Positions 30,823 to 39,700 of a stretch of DNA of 64,000 nt are shown one piece after another. Source of the stretch: Brachionus manjavacas (Eukaryota > Rotifera > Eurotatoria > Ploima > Brachionidae); contig JAHQIY010000005.1 in assembly GCA_019054805.1 (NCBI GenBank), forward strand, positions 5,997,501 through 6,061,500, in the 5' to 3' direction. Each line of letters starts with the position of its first letter. Within the stretch, counting starts at the first letter, position 1. The notes under the pieces are model-generated. The model saw only the letters and a list, made by a program, of their open reading frames with translations, was not told where the DNA came from and ran no database searches. The position numbers and the translations under genes were made by a program.

Positions 30823-32734
30823 ATGGCTTTCAATTTCAATTTAAATTCAAATAATTCAACAAATACAAGCACACCAACTTTTGGAACCCCAAATACAGGC
30901 ACAACTTCAAGTCAGCCTTCAGCATTTAGTTTTAGCTCTACGTCAAAACCAGGGACTGGAACTAGTGGAACCGGATTTTCTTTCGGAGCTTCCTCTTCAA
31001 ATCCCACTGCTTCAACTACTACTCCTTCATCTGGTTTTAATTTTGGCTCAACAGGATCTACTAGTAGTACTACTGGAACAACAGGATCTGGATTTAATCT
31101 TGGTGGATTCGGTTCAACATCTCAAAGTACAGCTTCAACTGCTCCTTCAACTGGATCAGGTTTTGGTGGTTCTACTCCGGGAAACAGTGGAAGCACAGGA
31201 ACGGGATTTAGCTTTGGAAGTACAAACCCTACAGTCTCATCAACAACTACATCAGGTTTTGGATCTTCGTTGACTTCTGGAACTTCAACTAATACCCCTT
31301 CGACTGGACTAAGCCTTAATACTGGAAATGCTTCTAAAACCGGAACAGGTTTTAATTTTGGAGGTAATACAACAACACCATCATCCTCTACATCCACTAG
31401 CACAGGATTAAATTTGGGTGGAACAGGATCTACTGGAGGGACAGGTTTCAATATTGGAGGTTCTACAACAACACCATCAGCATCTACAACCACAGGTACA
31501 GGATTAAATTTGGGTGGAACAGGTTTCAATCTTGGAGGTTCTACATCGAAACCATCAACAACTACAGGCACAGGATTAAATTTGGGTGGAACAGGTTCTT
31601 CTGGAGGGACAGGAACTGTTGGAACAGGTTTTAATCTTGGAAGTTCTACAACAGCACCATCAGCATCTACAACCACAGGCACAGGATTAAATTTGGGTGG
31701 AACAGGTTTCAATCTTGGAGGTTCTACATCGAAACCATCAACAACTACAGGCACAGGATTAAATTTGGGTGGAACAGGTTTCAATCTTGGAGGTTCTACA
31801 ACAACACCATCTAAAACTAGCAGTTCTGGATTAAGTTTGGGTGGAACAGGCTTTAACCTTGGAGGATCAACTGCTTCTCAAACTTCAACAACAAGTGGTC
31901 TTACTTCTTCTACTACACCGAAAATCGGACTCGGTGGAACTTCAGCAGCTTCAACAAGTACAAGTGGTTTTACATCTACCAGTGCTACCAGTGCTGCATC
32001 AACGACCCCATCGGTAAATCCGCCAATAACCTTTAAAGTTCTTGAGGATTACATTAATAAGTGGATGGGAGATTTGGACTCACAAGAAAAGGATTTTATC
32101 AATCAAGCTACTCAGTTAAATGCTTTGGATAAATTGATGATAGAAAATGGTGATAAGGTTAAACAATATATTCATATTTTTATTTAAATTTAAATTTGAA
32201 TTAAAAATTTAGATTATTGATTTGAACAGTGAATTGAGTCGTTTGAACAATGAACAAGATCAATTGGAACAAGATTTGAATTTTGTGCATTCACAGCAAG
32301 ACGACTTGGAAAAAGCGATCAAAAAACTTGAGACTGGTATTGAGCAAATGCCCATGATACCTCAGCAAACAAGTGACACAAGTAGAATCGAAATGTATAG
32401 AATGCTAATTGAAGTTGACAACCAGCTTAAATCAATGTCAATTGATTTAAAAGAAGTCATTAGACGATTGAATGACACTAATGTAAATCTAAATGATCCA
32501 TTAGTTCAAATAAGCAAAATATTAAATGCTCATATGGACTCGCTAAATTGGATAGAGGAAAACACAGGTTAGTTTATTTTGATTTTAAAATATTTAATTT
32601 ATGGATTAAGCTATTTTTTTAAAGGCTTAATTCAAAGTCAAGTGGACACTTTGGACAAAATGGTTCATGATCGCTTAAAAGAGACTGATCGTAATCGAGA
32701 TGAGTCATTTAGCCGATATTTGTATTTAAAATGA
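30823..32734 (+). CDS. Nup62: Nucleoporin Nup62 (FG repeats plus Nsp1-type coiled coil), 3 exons
   Basis: Exons 30823-32157, 32213-32567, 32625-32734; introns of 55 and 57 bp; 599 residues (vertebrate Nup62 is about 520). Residues 1-390 are Gly/Thr/Ser-rich with phenylalanine-glycine spacers (FNFG, GFGS, FSFG, GFNLGG), forming the permeability barrier of the pore. A recurring block GLNLGGTGFNLGGSTSKPST shows internal tandem growth. From about residue 400 the Nsp1-C domain begins: ITFKVLEDYINKWMGDLDSQ, then EKDFINQATQLNALD, a coiled coil rich in LNNEQDQLEQDL, and a final WIEENTG / DRNRDESFSRYLYLK. It would trimerise with Nup58 and Nup54 in the central channel. The opposite-strand long frame is a shadow of the repeats. 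Confidence 0.95.
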
Positions 32735-32855
32735 ATTAAAAATTACCGATCAAAAATGTATAATTAAAATTTAAACTTTAAAAATATTGTCTAAATGATT
32801 TTATAGACTATTTTCTTGATCAATTCATTGGTTCGATAAAAAGTTACCTCAACAA

Positions 32856-32861
32856 AATAAA
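32856..32861 (+). terminator. Candidate polyadenylation signal of nup62
   Basis: AATAAA about 120 bases after the stop codon; followed by T-rich sequence. Confidence 0.4.
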
Positions 32862-33185
32862 ATTTATTTTATAAAATATTTTAATTTCAATTTTTGCTCA
32901 ATATATTAGCTCAATTTTCAAAAAATTGAGCTTTTTTTGGCCTTTTCATTATAAGTTTGATTTTTGTTCGAATCTAAATTTGTTTATCAATCTTATAATT
33001 TATTCTATTCATTTTATTCAAGATGTATTTTTTTTCTATGTGATAAATTAAAAAATCATTGAACAAAATTTAAATGTTACTTTATAATAGTAAAAAATTA
33101 TTTGTCCTTCTTTTGAAGAATTTGCATGTTTAATTGACAAATTGCTTAAATTTGATATATGACTGTAAGATTAAATTCAGTACTA
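32862..33185. other. Non-coding AT-rich stretch
   Basis: Contains a small inverted pair near 32905-32932 (agctcaatttt / aaaattgagct) that could form a hairpin behind nup62. Nothing else supported. Confidence 0.45.
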
Positions 33186-33246
33186 AATCAAAAGAGATAT
33201 GATTAATTCATGATGTATGGCAGGAACGCATTTTTAGAACCTTTTT
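33186..33246. repeat. 61-bp direct repeat, copy A
   Basis: The segment containing tgatgtatggcaggaacgca is repeated at 34275-34335 with one substitution (gagat against gaaat). The two copies bracket a LINE fragment. Far longer than normal LINE target duplications. Confidence 0.85.
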
Positions 33247-34260
33247 ATCGATGAGTGATTGATTTTTGGAGTTTGGTTTGAATCTGCGAAGGCATGCAGG
33301 TGAACAATGCTTTGTTTACTGACAACTTTGAAAAGTTGGATTGCATCACCTCTTTTCCTTTTACTTTCAAGCGTAGGGATACCAATTTTTTCTAATCTTG
33401 AGAGATAATTGAGATTTCTGAGACCAGGCACTAGTTTGGTTGCTCTATGTTGGACATTTTCCAGCTTTTAAATGTCTTTCTTTTGCAAAAGATTCCAAGC
33501 TCCTGTACAGTATTCAAAATGCGGTCTTACAAATGCAGTGAAGAGTCTTCTAAAGTTTTCCGTTGTCCAAAATTTAAAAGCATTTTTGAGTTGAGCAAGG
33601 ACTCCATTAGCCGTCTGGATTTCCTTGTGTATCTGCTCAGTCTATTTGAGCTTACTTTTTATCCTGATTCCTAAATCTCTTTCCACGGACGACTGTTCTA
33701 ACACATGACTATGTAAAGCATCTATTTTCATGTTGAAAGGTATTTGGGAGTTGTCATTGGAGCCAAATCGCATAATTTTGCATTTCCTTTGGTAAAACTT
33801 GCCAAGGGTCAGCCCAGTTAACTATATTGTCAATATCTTCTTGAACAAGTTTTAGGTCAAGCGAATTACGTATTGTAGAGATAAGTTTACTGTGGTCAGC
33901 AAAAAGTTTACATGCATTACGTCATTTTTGAAAATGACATGCTCGATTTACCAACTATTACTCCTTGCGTTCTCTTTGTAAGAAAATCTTTGAGCCAATT
34001 TAGGATTTTACCCGAAAAGCCATAACATTCAAGTTTTGCCAGCAGTAATTCGTGTGCCACGCTGTCGAAAGCCTTGGCAAAGTCAAGGAACACAACTAAT
34101 GCTTGAAAGCCTCGGTTTAAGGACTCAGTGGTCAAGTCTAGACTTTCCAAAAGGCAGGACTTACCAAAGACAAAGCCATGTTGCTCATTTGTAAGCAGTT
34201 TATTTGTCTCCAAGTGAGCCATCATTTCATTGCGGATTAGCTTCACCATGATTTTGCCTA
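33234..34260 (-). pseudogene. LINE reverse transcriptase relic flanked by direct repeats
   Basis: From 34249 downward: LLTNEQHGFVFGKSCLLESL, VVFLDFAKAFDSVAHELLLA, YGFSGKILNWLKDFLTKRT. The palm is then broken. The SGVPQGSVLGP segment is missing near 33915, and the following motif reads FADH instead of FADD (KLFADHSKLISTIRNS). The thumb and C-terminal part follow in shifting frames and end in the 33431-33234 frame (LRNLNYLSRLEKIGIPTLES, then KRKRGDAIQLFKVV). Catalytically dead. The relic is sandwiched between 61-bp direct repeats. Confidence 0.85.
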
Positions 34261-34274
34261 TTTATTAGAAACTT

Positions 34275-34335
34275 AATCAAAAGAAATATGATTAATTCAT
34301 GATGTATGGCAGGAACGCATTTTTAGAACCTTTTT
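34275..34335. repeat. 61-bp direct repeat, copy B
   Basis: Second copy; see copy A. On the LINE strand it lies immediately upstream of the truncated RT. Confidence 0.85.
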
Positions 34336-35244
34336 TCTTAATGTTACGAATTAAGTTGATTATGTAACAAGTTTAATTTCAATTTTCAACAAAATGGAAG
34401 CAATTAAAAAAATTTTTTACCATTTTTTACCTTTTTTTACAAGAATTTACCGAAATTTACGTCAATTTTTGTCAAAAAAATTTTTTTTGTTTTCCTTTTT
34501 CAAAAATTCAAAAAAAAAATTTTTTCATGAAAATCGGTTTTTTTCGAGAAATTTTGGAAATTTTTTTTTCACTGAATTTTACAGTAATTATCGGTATTTT
34601 ACGATAATTAACGTTATTTTACGAAAAATACCCTTTTTTAGATTACCATATTTTACGGTAAATATGGTAAAATATCGTGAATTTACCATAATTTACGTTA
34701 AATATGGTGAATTAAAGGTATCGTAGCAGCACTGTATAATCGTTTAAAATAGGAATTATTTTAAATGATAAAACGAAATTCGAAATAACGAATACCGAAT
34801 TTTCCGCCCAAGTTGTTCTTTATATCGAGAATTGACTGTAAAAATAATTTGTAGTGACTTTTACAGCGCCTTTTTTAAAAATTAATATCAAAATTGTAAA
34901 ACATTGCACTGTTATAAAACTAGTTTAAAAATAATTTCTTTTAATGCTCCTAAGGCTCTTTTTCTAGGAAAATTTTTATTTTTTTTTGAAAAATTTTTGC
35001 GAAAATAAAATAAAATAATTGATCACGTTTGAATTTTTTTTTGCTCTTATTTATTTTTATATTTTTTAAGATATTTCATACTTCAATTTGCTCATGAATA
35101 AATAAATTGGGAATGAATTTTAACATATTAGGAAAAGAAATATTTTGAAGTAGAATAATTATAAGATAAGTGCAATTATTAAACAGTAGTGTGAAAAAGT
35201 TATATTAAAAATTAAATTATTAAAAAAATTAGGAAAAAAAATTA
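34336..35244. other. Non-coding; taattacg/tttaccg-rich short element to ~34740
   Basis: 34390-34740 consists of ttttaccatttttt, ttacgataattaacg and atttacggtaaatatgg words and ends in gtagcagcactgtataat. It resembles 21570-21710 and 56556-56650. Open frames across it are compositional. The rest, to 35244, is AT-rich without features. Confidence 0.4.
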
Positions 35245-35463
35245 TTAAAATCGGTAACACAGCTTTGTTTGAGCAACTATAGTCAATGAGTTTTGACCTC
35301 TTCCAGAAAGCAAAAGAAGAAATCCAACGCATATAACATCAAACTCAATCAATTCCTTTTTAAGCTCCGTTCCAAGCTGCCTGGGTTTCTCCCAAACTAT
35401 ATTTTTAATAAATAAGTAAATAAAGTCAGTGAGCAAAAAAATAAACGTAAATGACTGCTCCAT
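35245..35463 (-). CDS. Hypothetical small protein, two hydrophobic segments
   Basis: 72 residues. Residues 4-19 (SFTFIFLLTDFIYLFI) and 43-57 (FDVICVGFLLLLSGRG) are hydrophobic, with a charged stretch KPRQLGTELKKELIEFD between. This could be a small membrane protein or one exon of a larger one. No family was recognised, and no splice sites or conserved motif decide it. It may be a chance frame. Confidence 0.25.
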   Translation of the reverse strand: MEQSFTFIFLLTDFIYLFIKNIVWEKPRQLGTELKKELIEFDVICVGFLLLLSGRGQNSLTIVAQTKLCYRF

Positions 35464-35769
35464 AAATCATGCAGAGTCAATTAATGGAATTGATTCGATG
35501 GACCTCTTCTCTCTTCACAAACAAGATAAGAAAAACTTTATATGAAATTCGGTGTATTTAATTTTTTTAATTTATAAAAAAATAATTAATTTAATACTTT
35601 ATCAAGAATCAAGGTCTTATTGATTCAATTAAATATATACTTGAATTAAGAGAAAGTTAATTTAGTCAAAAAATTAAGGTTTTATCAGGATTCTTGAATA
35701 ACGGGTTTATCTAGTGTTTTTTTTTTACTTATTTAATTTTTTACATTTTTAATTTTTTCTATATAATTT
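35464..35769. other. Non-coding AT-rich stretch
   Basis: Nothing supported. Confidence 0.4.
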
Positions 35770-35865
35770 TTTTTTACAATTTGTCAAATTTAAATCTTTT
35801 TATTGTACATGAGTCTATGAGGCTCAGAAGTTTAAATAAATAAAAATTAAATTAAAATTAAAATA
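35770..35865 (+). mobile_element. LINE 3'-end remnant with (AAAT)n tail
   Basis: acatgagtctatgaggctca followed by gaagtttaaataaataaa. The core tctatgaggctca recurs on the minus strand near 43228-43215, followed there by an (AAT)n tail, so these are 3' UTR ends of one LINE group. Confidence 0.45.
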
Positions 35866-36284
35866 AAGTTTAAAGAATTGAAATGAAAGAAATTAAAGAA
35901 AAGAAATATAGATACAGTCCCGATTTGAATAGTGGATTTGAGGTAATTAATTTTTAAAATTGATAGATTAAATTTGTGTTATTTTTTGTTTTAAACGTGA
36001 TTTATATAGTGTTAGACAAAAATGGCGGATGGTCGGACTGCTAGTTTATTAGGGAAATTAAAAAATTTCTTAATTTTCTTTCAAAATATACTTGTTTTTC
36101 CAAATTTTACCTTTTTTACATAAATTTACGTAAAAATTAGTAAAAAAAAAAGTAACTTATAATTAAATAATTAAATAAATAAATAGAAAAATATAATAAA
36201 ATAAATAGATACTACTTTTTTCAAAATTTATTAGAAAAAAGTAAAAAATTTAAAAAATTCCAATGTAAATCATGGAACAAGGTT
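35866..36284. other. Non-coding AT-rich stretch
   Basis: No supported gene; tttacgtaaaaa words near 36120 resemble the ttacg-rich short elements. Confidence 0.4.
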
Positions 36285-36640
36285 AAATAGAGACAAATGA
36301 TGTTCAGTGACGAAAAAAACATTGATGTAGAGAAAAGAAAAAACCAAATCAGATAAGAAAAATGCCATCAGAGAAGTGTAATGAAGATGACATTTTTAAA
36401 CGAACAAAGCAAGGAGGTGGTTATATTGGAATTTGGTGCTGTACGAGCTACTATGGTCTAGGAGTTTTTTCTATATTTGACGGAAAGCTTAATTCTCAAA
36501 GTTGTGTTGACGTTTTAGGAAGTTGAGAGAAGAAAAGGCCTTTATATTTCAGCAAGACAATGTCCCTTGTCATCGTGCCAAAATAGTGAAGGAATGGTTC
36601 CAAGAGTTAAATATTGAACTCTCATTTAATTATAAACTAA
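36285..36640 (+). pseudogene. Tc1/mariner transposase relic
   Basis: MMFSDEKNIDV near 36300 holds the first catalytic Asp. TKQGGGYIGIWCCTSYYGLG and VFSIFDGKL follow. FQQDNVPCHRAKIVKEWFQE at about 36570-36625 holds the second Asp. Frame changes separate the parts and the third acidic residue region (DLNPIE) is gone, so the gene is dead. Confidence 0.8.
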
Positions 36641-36645
36641 TTGAA

Positions 36646-36691
36646 AAATTCATAGAAAAAAACTGATTCAATTAGTTTTTTCTATGAATTT
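36646..36691. repeat. Hairpin, ~18-bp arms
   Basis: aaattcatagaaaaaaact and agttttttctatgaattt are inverted with a nine-base loop, directly behind the Tc1 relic. Confidence 0.7.
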
Positions 36692-36779
36692 ACAAAAAAA
36701 TGGTCTTTAAATTATAAAAGTTCATGCATGGAATAGAAATGGTTGAAAAAAGCTAAATTTTAATGTCACCAAAATCCTA

Positions 36780-37005
36780 GGAAGAGGTCACTGCTTCAAA
36801 TATCACAAAAAAATTTCGAGAGATAGCTTTTTTTCAACAGAACAGCTAGCATATGGAACTCACTGCCAAATCAATAAGTTGAAGCCCCAATGTTAACAGC
36901 TTTAAAGCAGGCATTGATTGCTGGATGAGTGTGCCCTATCAGCACACTCGCTGGCTAGCCAGCTACAGTCAAAACTACTACTACTACTACTACTACTACT
37001 TTAAA
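36780..37005 (+). mobile_element. LINE 3' end with (ACT)n tail
   Basis: A frame reads NRTASIWNSLPN, then NVNSFKAGIDCWMS, the C-terminus of a CR1/L2-like LINE, with one stop inside. A short 3' UTR ends in (cta/act)n at about 36977-37002. It lies tail-to-tail with the next element. Confidence 0.7.
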
Positions 37006-37039
37006 ATTCCGACAACTTTTTAACATTCTAAAATCTTAA

Positions 37040-37460
37040 TAATAATAATAATAATAGTTTATATTCTACGGTCAATTTAGTTAAACTAAATTTACAAAGC
37101 AGAACGACTTAAGTAGTCCCGCTATAGTAGACTTTTAATTCTCTTAGTTTATTTCTACCGACTTATTTGATTTAGTTGATCTTCTTAATTGGATGTTACC
37201 GTTACACAATATGCCTCTTTTTCACAAAATTGATAATTATGCTTCTTTATTTTTAATTATATAAACCATAGACTTTTGACTTTTTTTCTTGTTTTTTTCT
37301 GTGTCTACCGACATTGTCTAGTCTGTTTTTGAACTGGTTGATCGAACATGCTGTTATAACGACGTTGGTAACCCATTCCATTTATTGGCTATTCTGTTAG
37401 ATAGGAAGTTTCGCATAACTTCACATTTTGTTAGCTGCGAGCGAATTTGATGCTTAGATT
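37040..37460 (-). mobile_element. LINE 3' end with (ATT)n tail, inverted
   Basis: On the minus strand: MRNFLSNRIANKWNGLPT, then after a frame change VVITACSINQFKNRLDNV, followed by a long 3' UTR that ends in (att)n at 37056-37038. Only about 35 bases separate its tail from the (ACT)n tail of the oppositely oriented LINE. Confidence 0.7.
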
Positions 37461-37839
37461 AGTTTATAAAATTTTTAAAGCTTTTTGATCTTTATTCAAG
37501 CTAAGGATTTATTGTGAAACCAACCTTGAAAAAAAATTTTTTTATAATTTTTTAACTGGAAAAATACAGCATTCTAAAGATATGATTTGGCATTTGGTGA
37601 AAAAATAAAACAACCTAGTAACTTTTAAAAATAACTTCTCAATCTCTGAGTTTTATTACTCAAAGCCTTTTAACATTTAATTTCAATTTAAAAAGTCGTC
37701 TCAAGACAGTCAAGAATTAGGGAATGTTTTAGGTCTCGTGATCTAAAATTTAGAAAGTAATATTATTTTTTAATTTTAGAATAGATCCAATTTCCGTTGA
37801 ATTACTTGTATTCTTTTGGAGAAAATATTACCTTCATGT
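37461..37839. other. Non-coding AT-rich stretch
   Basis: Nothing supported. Confidence 0.4.
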
Positions 37840-38790
37840 TGAATTTACTTAGTTAACGTTTATTTTTATTTTTCGTCTATTTAATTACTTTTTGTTGAAA
37901 ATAATTATTTTACTGTCGAAGATTATTAGTTGTAAATTAATTGCTGAAAATAATAACTTTCTGTTGAGATTAATTACTATTTGTTGAAAAAGTAAAAATT
38001 ATATATTTTACTTAATTCATAATAATTTAATTTTCATTTTTTTTAATTCGTTAGGCTGAAAAGAAGCCATTCTACACAGCCTGAGGGTTACCCTCAAGCT
38101 ATTTAATTTAAATAAAAATTATTTTTTGTTGAAAAAGTTAAAATTATATTTTGCACCAAAAAAATTTACTTAACACCTAGCTAGGCATACTTTTGCTTTA
38201 GGTGGTCTTCCAGCTTTTGCTTCTGGAAAATCAGCTGTCTGAATAAACTTCAATGGCATTGCTAAAAGCTTTTGGTTTCCTGGTTTACTGAGAGCTAAAA
38301 TAATTCTTGAAAAAATTACTACAAGCGCACCTACTGCTTGACTTATCTGTACTATTAATTTTTTTTTTTTAAAGCGGATTGAAATGAAATCAATTTATCA
38401 TAATTAACTATTTTATCTAATTCTAGTTTATTGTATATTGGGTTAATGTAATCGTGATTGAAAAATTGATCAATCTTTTTATCAAATCTGATTTCTTTCC
38501 AGCGTACGACAAATTTAACTTTTTGCACTCAGTTTGCAGATCATTAACTTTCCACGACATATTATTATTATTAAAAATTTTTATTTAATTTTATTTCGAA
38601 TTTTTTTAGACTCCAAACTAAACATTGTATAGTAAATTATTATGAACAATAAAAATTAAAATAAACAAAAACTAATTAATTTCAACTTGTTAAGTAAATT
38701 TTTTTTGTCCAAAATAGAATTTTTATTTTTTCAACAAAAAGTAATTAATCTCAACAGAAAGTGATTAATTTCGAAGTATTGGTAATTAAC
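37840..38790. mobile_element. DNA transposon remnant with inverted subterminal repeats
   Basis: Left end (about 37860-38035) and right end (about 38620-38780) are inverted relatives. Both read actttctgttgagattaatt, then act(a/t)tttgttgaaaaa. Each end is a run of degenerate units of about 30 bases built on ttgttgaaaataat. A further unit at 38105-38150 is internal. Between the ends, on the minus strand, are pieces of a protein gene: an N-terminal SAP domain and a C-terminal AGRPPKAKVCLARC tail. Likely an internally deleted autonomous element. Confidence 0.6.
38179..38560 (-). pseudogene. SAP-domain protein relic inside the transposon
   Basis: From the ATG at 38560 the frame reads MSWKVNDLQTECKKLNLSYA then GKKSDLIKRLINF, a clear SAP motif (DNA-binding helix-extension-helix), and stops at 38423. 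In another frame the sequence continues NHDYINPIYNKLELDKIVNY, suggesting a single-base loss in a T-run. Further on, a frame of about 60 codons ends LKFIQTADFPEAKAGRPPKA, then KVCLARC and a stop at about 38179. Probably head and tail of a transposase with the core deleted. Confidence 0.55.
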
Positions 38791-39114
38791 AGCCATTCGT
38801 TTCATATTAGTTTCTCAGAATGAATTTAGACAAATTAATGTTAACCCTTGCAATTTTTTAATATTGTGTAAAGGAATTCTCTACTAATAAGTTTTTTTCT
38901 TTTAAAAACCTGTTTGAAAAATATTTTTTCCCTTCCTATCGAACAGGATGATAAGAGAGTCGCTCATCTCCTTTTAAAATTATTAAAGATCTAATAAATA
39001 TCAAAACTTAATATCTTCAAAGAAATCGAAGTGTACAAAATTTTTTGTTAAATGTCTCCCAACTAAATCGAAAAAAAAGCGGTCAAAATAATTTTTTATT
39101 TTAAGTCAGTAACT
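38791..39114. other. Non-coding AT-rich stretch
   Basis: Nothing supported. Confidence 0.4.
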
Positions 39115-39420
39115 TACTTCCTATCTTTTTCACATCGTGTAAAACCATTGGGTGGACATATGCGGGTTTAGACATAAATTCCTTAGAGGATCAATTTTAA
39201 GAGTTCGATTGAGATCAACATTGTTTCTACCAATTTAGCATCATTATTTGATCATAATTTCTCGATGAGATTAAGATCGGGTAAAAGTTCATTTTCCTTT
39301 GTTTCCTTGTAGGCATATCGATTGACTCGCCTCTCAAATATACCATAATGTCCTGTACCTCTACTACTGATGCATCCCCATATTCCTGCAAAATATTTTT
39401 TCCCATTCTTTGTGTTTAAA
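39115..39420 (-). pseudogene. Second Tc1-like transposase relic, core deleted
   Basis: Minus strand: GKKYFAGIWGCISSRGTGHY, then GIFERRVNRYAYKE, directly followed by LLPDLNLIEKL, the D-L-N-x-I-E block that carries the third catalytic residue. The central part with the second Asp is absent. A C-terminal piece (HPMVLHDVKKIGSKLLT) follows in another frame. Confidence 0.65.
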
Positions 39421-39429
39421 TTAGACTTG

Positions 39430-39700
39430 TTTATAAGTCACAGTTTTAAGTCTAAGTCACAAAAATTTAAGTCAAAGTTATGACTTGCACAAAAATTTTT
39501 ATCAATACCTGCTTCATCTGGACCATTTGAAAGAATTTTTTTCTAAATCTGGTTACATTTACAGAGCACAAGGGTCAAGATTAACGGCCAGGAATTTGGA
39601 AGCAACTACTTTATTGATCTCAAATATGGCATCAAGTATCATTGACTTGACTTTAGACTTGTGACTTAAAAACAAGTCTGGTTTAAATCTTTTAGCTTAA
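39430..39700. repeat. Short repeat with taagtcacaaaaatttaagt motif
   Basis: The word taagtcacaaaaatttaagt is followed by caaagttatgacttg. At the other side (39640-39680) acttgtgacttaaaaacaag forms the inverted counterpart. The same word recurs as a perfect hairpin at 54371-54426, and gtgacttaaaaacaagtc near 14610. Probably an old MITE family. Confidence 0.5.

Noticed and set aside
31122-31784. 220-codon antisense frame over nup62
   Set aside because: Proline/valine repeats mirror the FG-repeat codons on the other strand; a shadow.
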